Part shown: one piece after another, positions 53,479 to 53,561 of the stretch
Layout of the letters: every line of letters starts with the position of its first letter
How positions within the stretch are numbered: position 1 is the first letter of the stretch
NCBI GenBank assembly: GCA_945870155.1
Contig: CAMBSB010000018.1
Location: forward strand, 1-53,561
DNA: 53,561 nt
Reading direction: 5' to 3'
DNA from: Paludibacter jiangxiensis
GTDB taxonomy: Bacteria > Bacteroidota > Bacteroidia > Bacteroidales > Paludibacteraceae
Translations under genes and position numbers: made by a program
The notes under the pieces: generated by a model
What the model saw: the letters and a program-made list of their open reading frames with translations, nothing else
What the model was told of the DNA's origin: nothing
Database searches by the model: none

Positions 53479-53561
53479 ATGGCAAAAGCAATTTTCAAGT
53501 CATACAGTCAAGGTCAAGTAAGCCTTTTTCCAGCGAGTTTGGATGAGAAAATTCCACAACA
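53479..53561 (+). CDS. IS1182-family transposase, N-terminal fragment (runs off window)
   Basis: The last 83 bases start MAKAIFKSYSQGQVSLFPAS and continue with LDEKIPQ, matching the conserved opening of IS1182 transposases (FK.Y...Q..L.P.SLDE.IP). About 27 codons are visible. The DDE catalytic domain lies outside the window, so integrity is unknown. Confidence 0.8.
   Translation, partial: MAKAIFKSYSQGQVSLFPASLDEKIPQ

Larger units (their letters stand above)
53353..53561 (+). mobile_element. IS1182-family insertion sequence, left end (cut by window edge)
   Basis: The left boundary is proposed at GAGGCTGTCTCAAAA, a sequence I associate with the ends of such elements, followed by an untranslated lead and a transposase start. 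The right end and any target duplication lie outside. The left boundary is therefore approximate. Confidence 0.6.

Overview
This window looks like a chromosomal segment from a member of the Bacteroidota, most likely an anaerobic Bacteroidales relative. The DNA is AT-rich. Upstream of many genes there is a TAnnTTTG box, the -7 element read by the Bacteroidota primary sigma factor. Several families are typical of the phylum: DUF3822, DUF4783, DUF3098, DUF4290, DUF4249, DUF5689, DUF6359, a YfhO-family membrane protein, a C10 peptidase with a type IX secretion (T9SS) C-terminal signal, and TonB-dependent receptors paired with lipoproteins. The genus is not resolved from sequence reading alone. No tRNA, rRNA or CRISPR array was seen.

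Layout. Bases 1-5.6 kb carry a TPR protein, a DedA membrane protein, aroE and a small HEFGH protein on +, facing rsmD, a DUF3822 protein and an unknown membrane-anchored protein on -. Bases 5.8-12.4 kb carry a RelA-type (p)ppGpp synthetase whose hydrolase site has decayed, a YjjG-like phosphatase, a coiled-coil lipoprotein resembling Cbp1 adhesins, rsmI with an uncharacterised partner, and tdk. Bases 12.5-19.8 kb carry an AI-2E family permease, pepT, a large secreted C10 cysteine protease with a small lipoprotein, and gcvT. Bases 19.8-25.8 kb carry a TonB receptor/DUF4249 lipoprotein pair, a convergent lipoprotein with an EF-hand-like loop, and an NhaC antiporter. Bases 26-33.6 kb are an envelope and translation block: YfhO-like protein, ftsX, DUF3098, uppP, an FkbM methyltransferase, truB and queA. 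Bases 33.7-41.5 kb hold nadC/DUF4783 diverging from rlmH, a giant NtrY-like sensor kinase and a YgiQ radical SAM protein. Bases 41.5-48.2 kb hold OsmC, GNAT, a lactonase-fold protein, ferritin, murA, DUF4290 and a secreted endonuclease/exonuclease/phosphatase (EEP) lipoprotein.

The right end (47.1-53.3 kb) is the most system-like part. A lipid-anchored EEP-fold enzyme diverges from a TonB-dependent receptor, which is followed by a DUF5689 lipoprotein and a DUF6359/jelly-roll-like lipoprotein. I infer a surface locus that cuts and imports a phosphodiester-containing ligand, possibly nucleic acid. The receptor gene carries a run of eight G just after its signal peptide, a candidate phase-variation tract. 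Immediately downstream lies the left end and transposase start of an IS1182-family element, cut off by the window edge.

Other points are a MurA with Asp in place of the fosfomycin-reactive Cys, a family of G/C-rich palindromic repeats in intergenic DNA, and an inverted pair of AAAGA-rich degenerate repeats around nadC-rlmH. Most of the window is ordinary housekeeping sequence.
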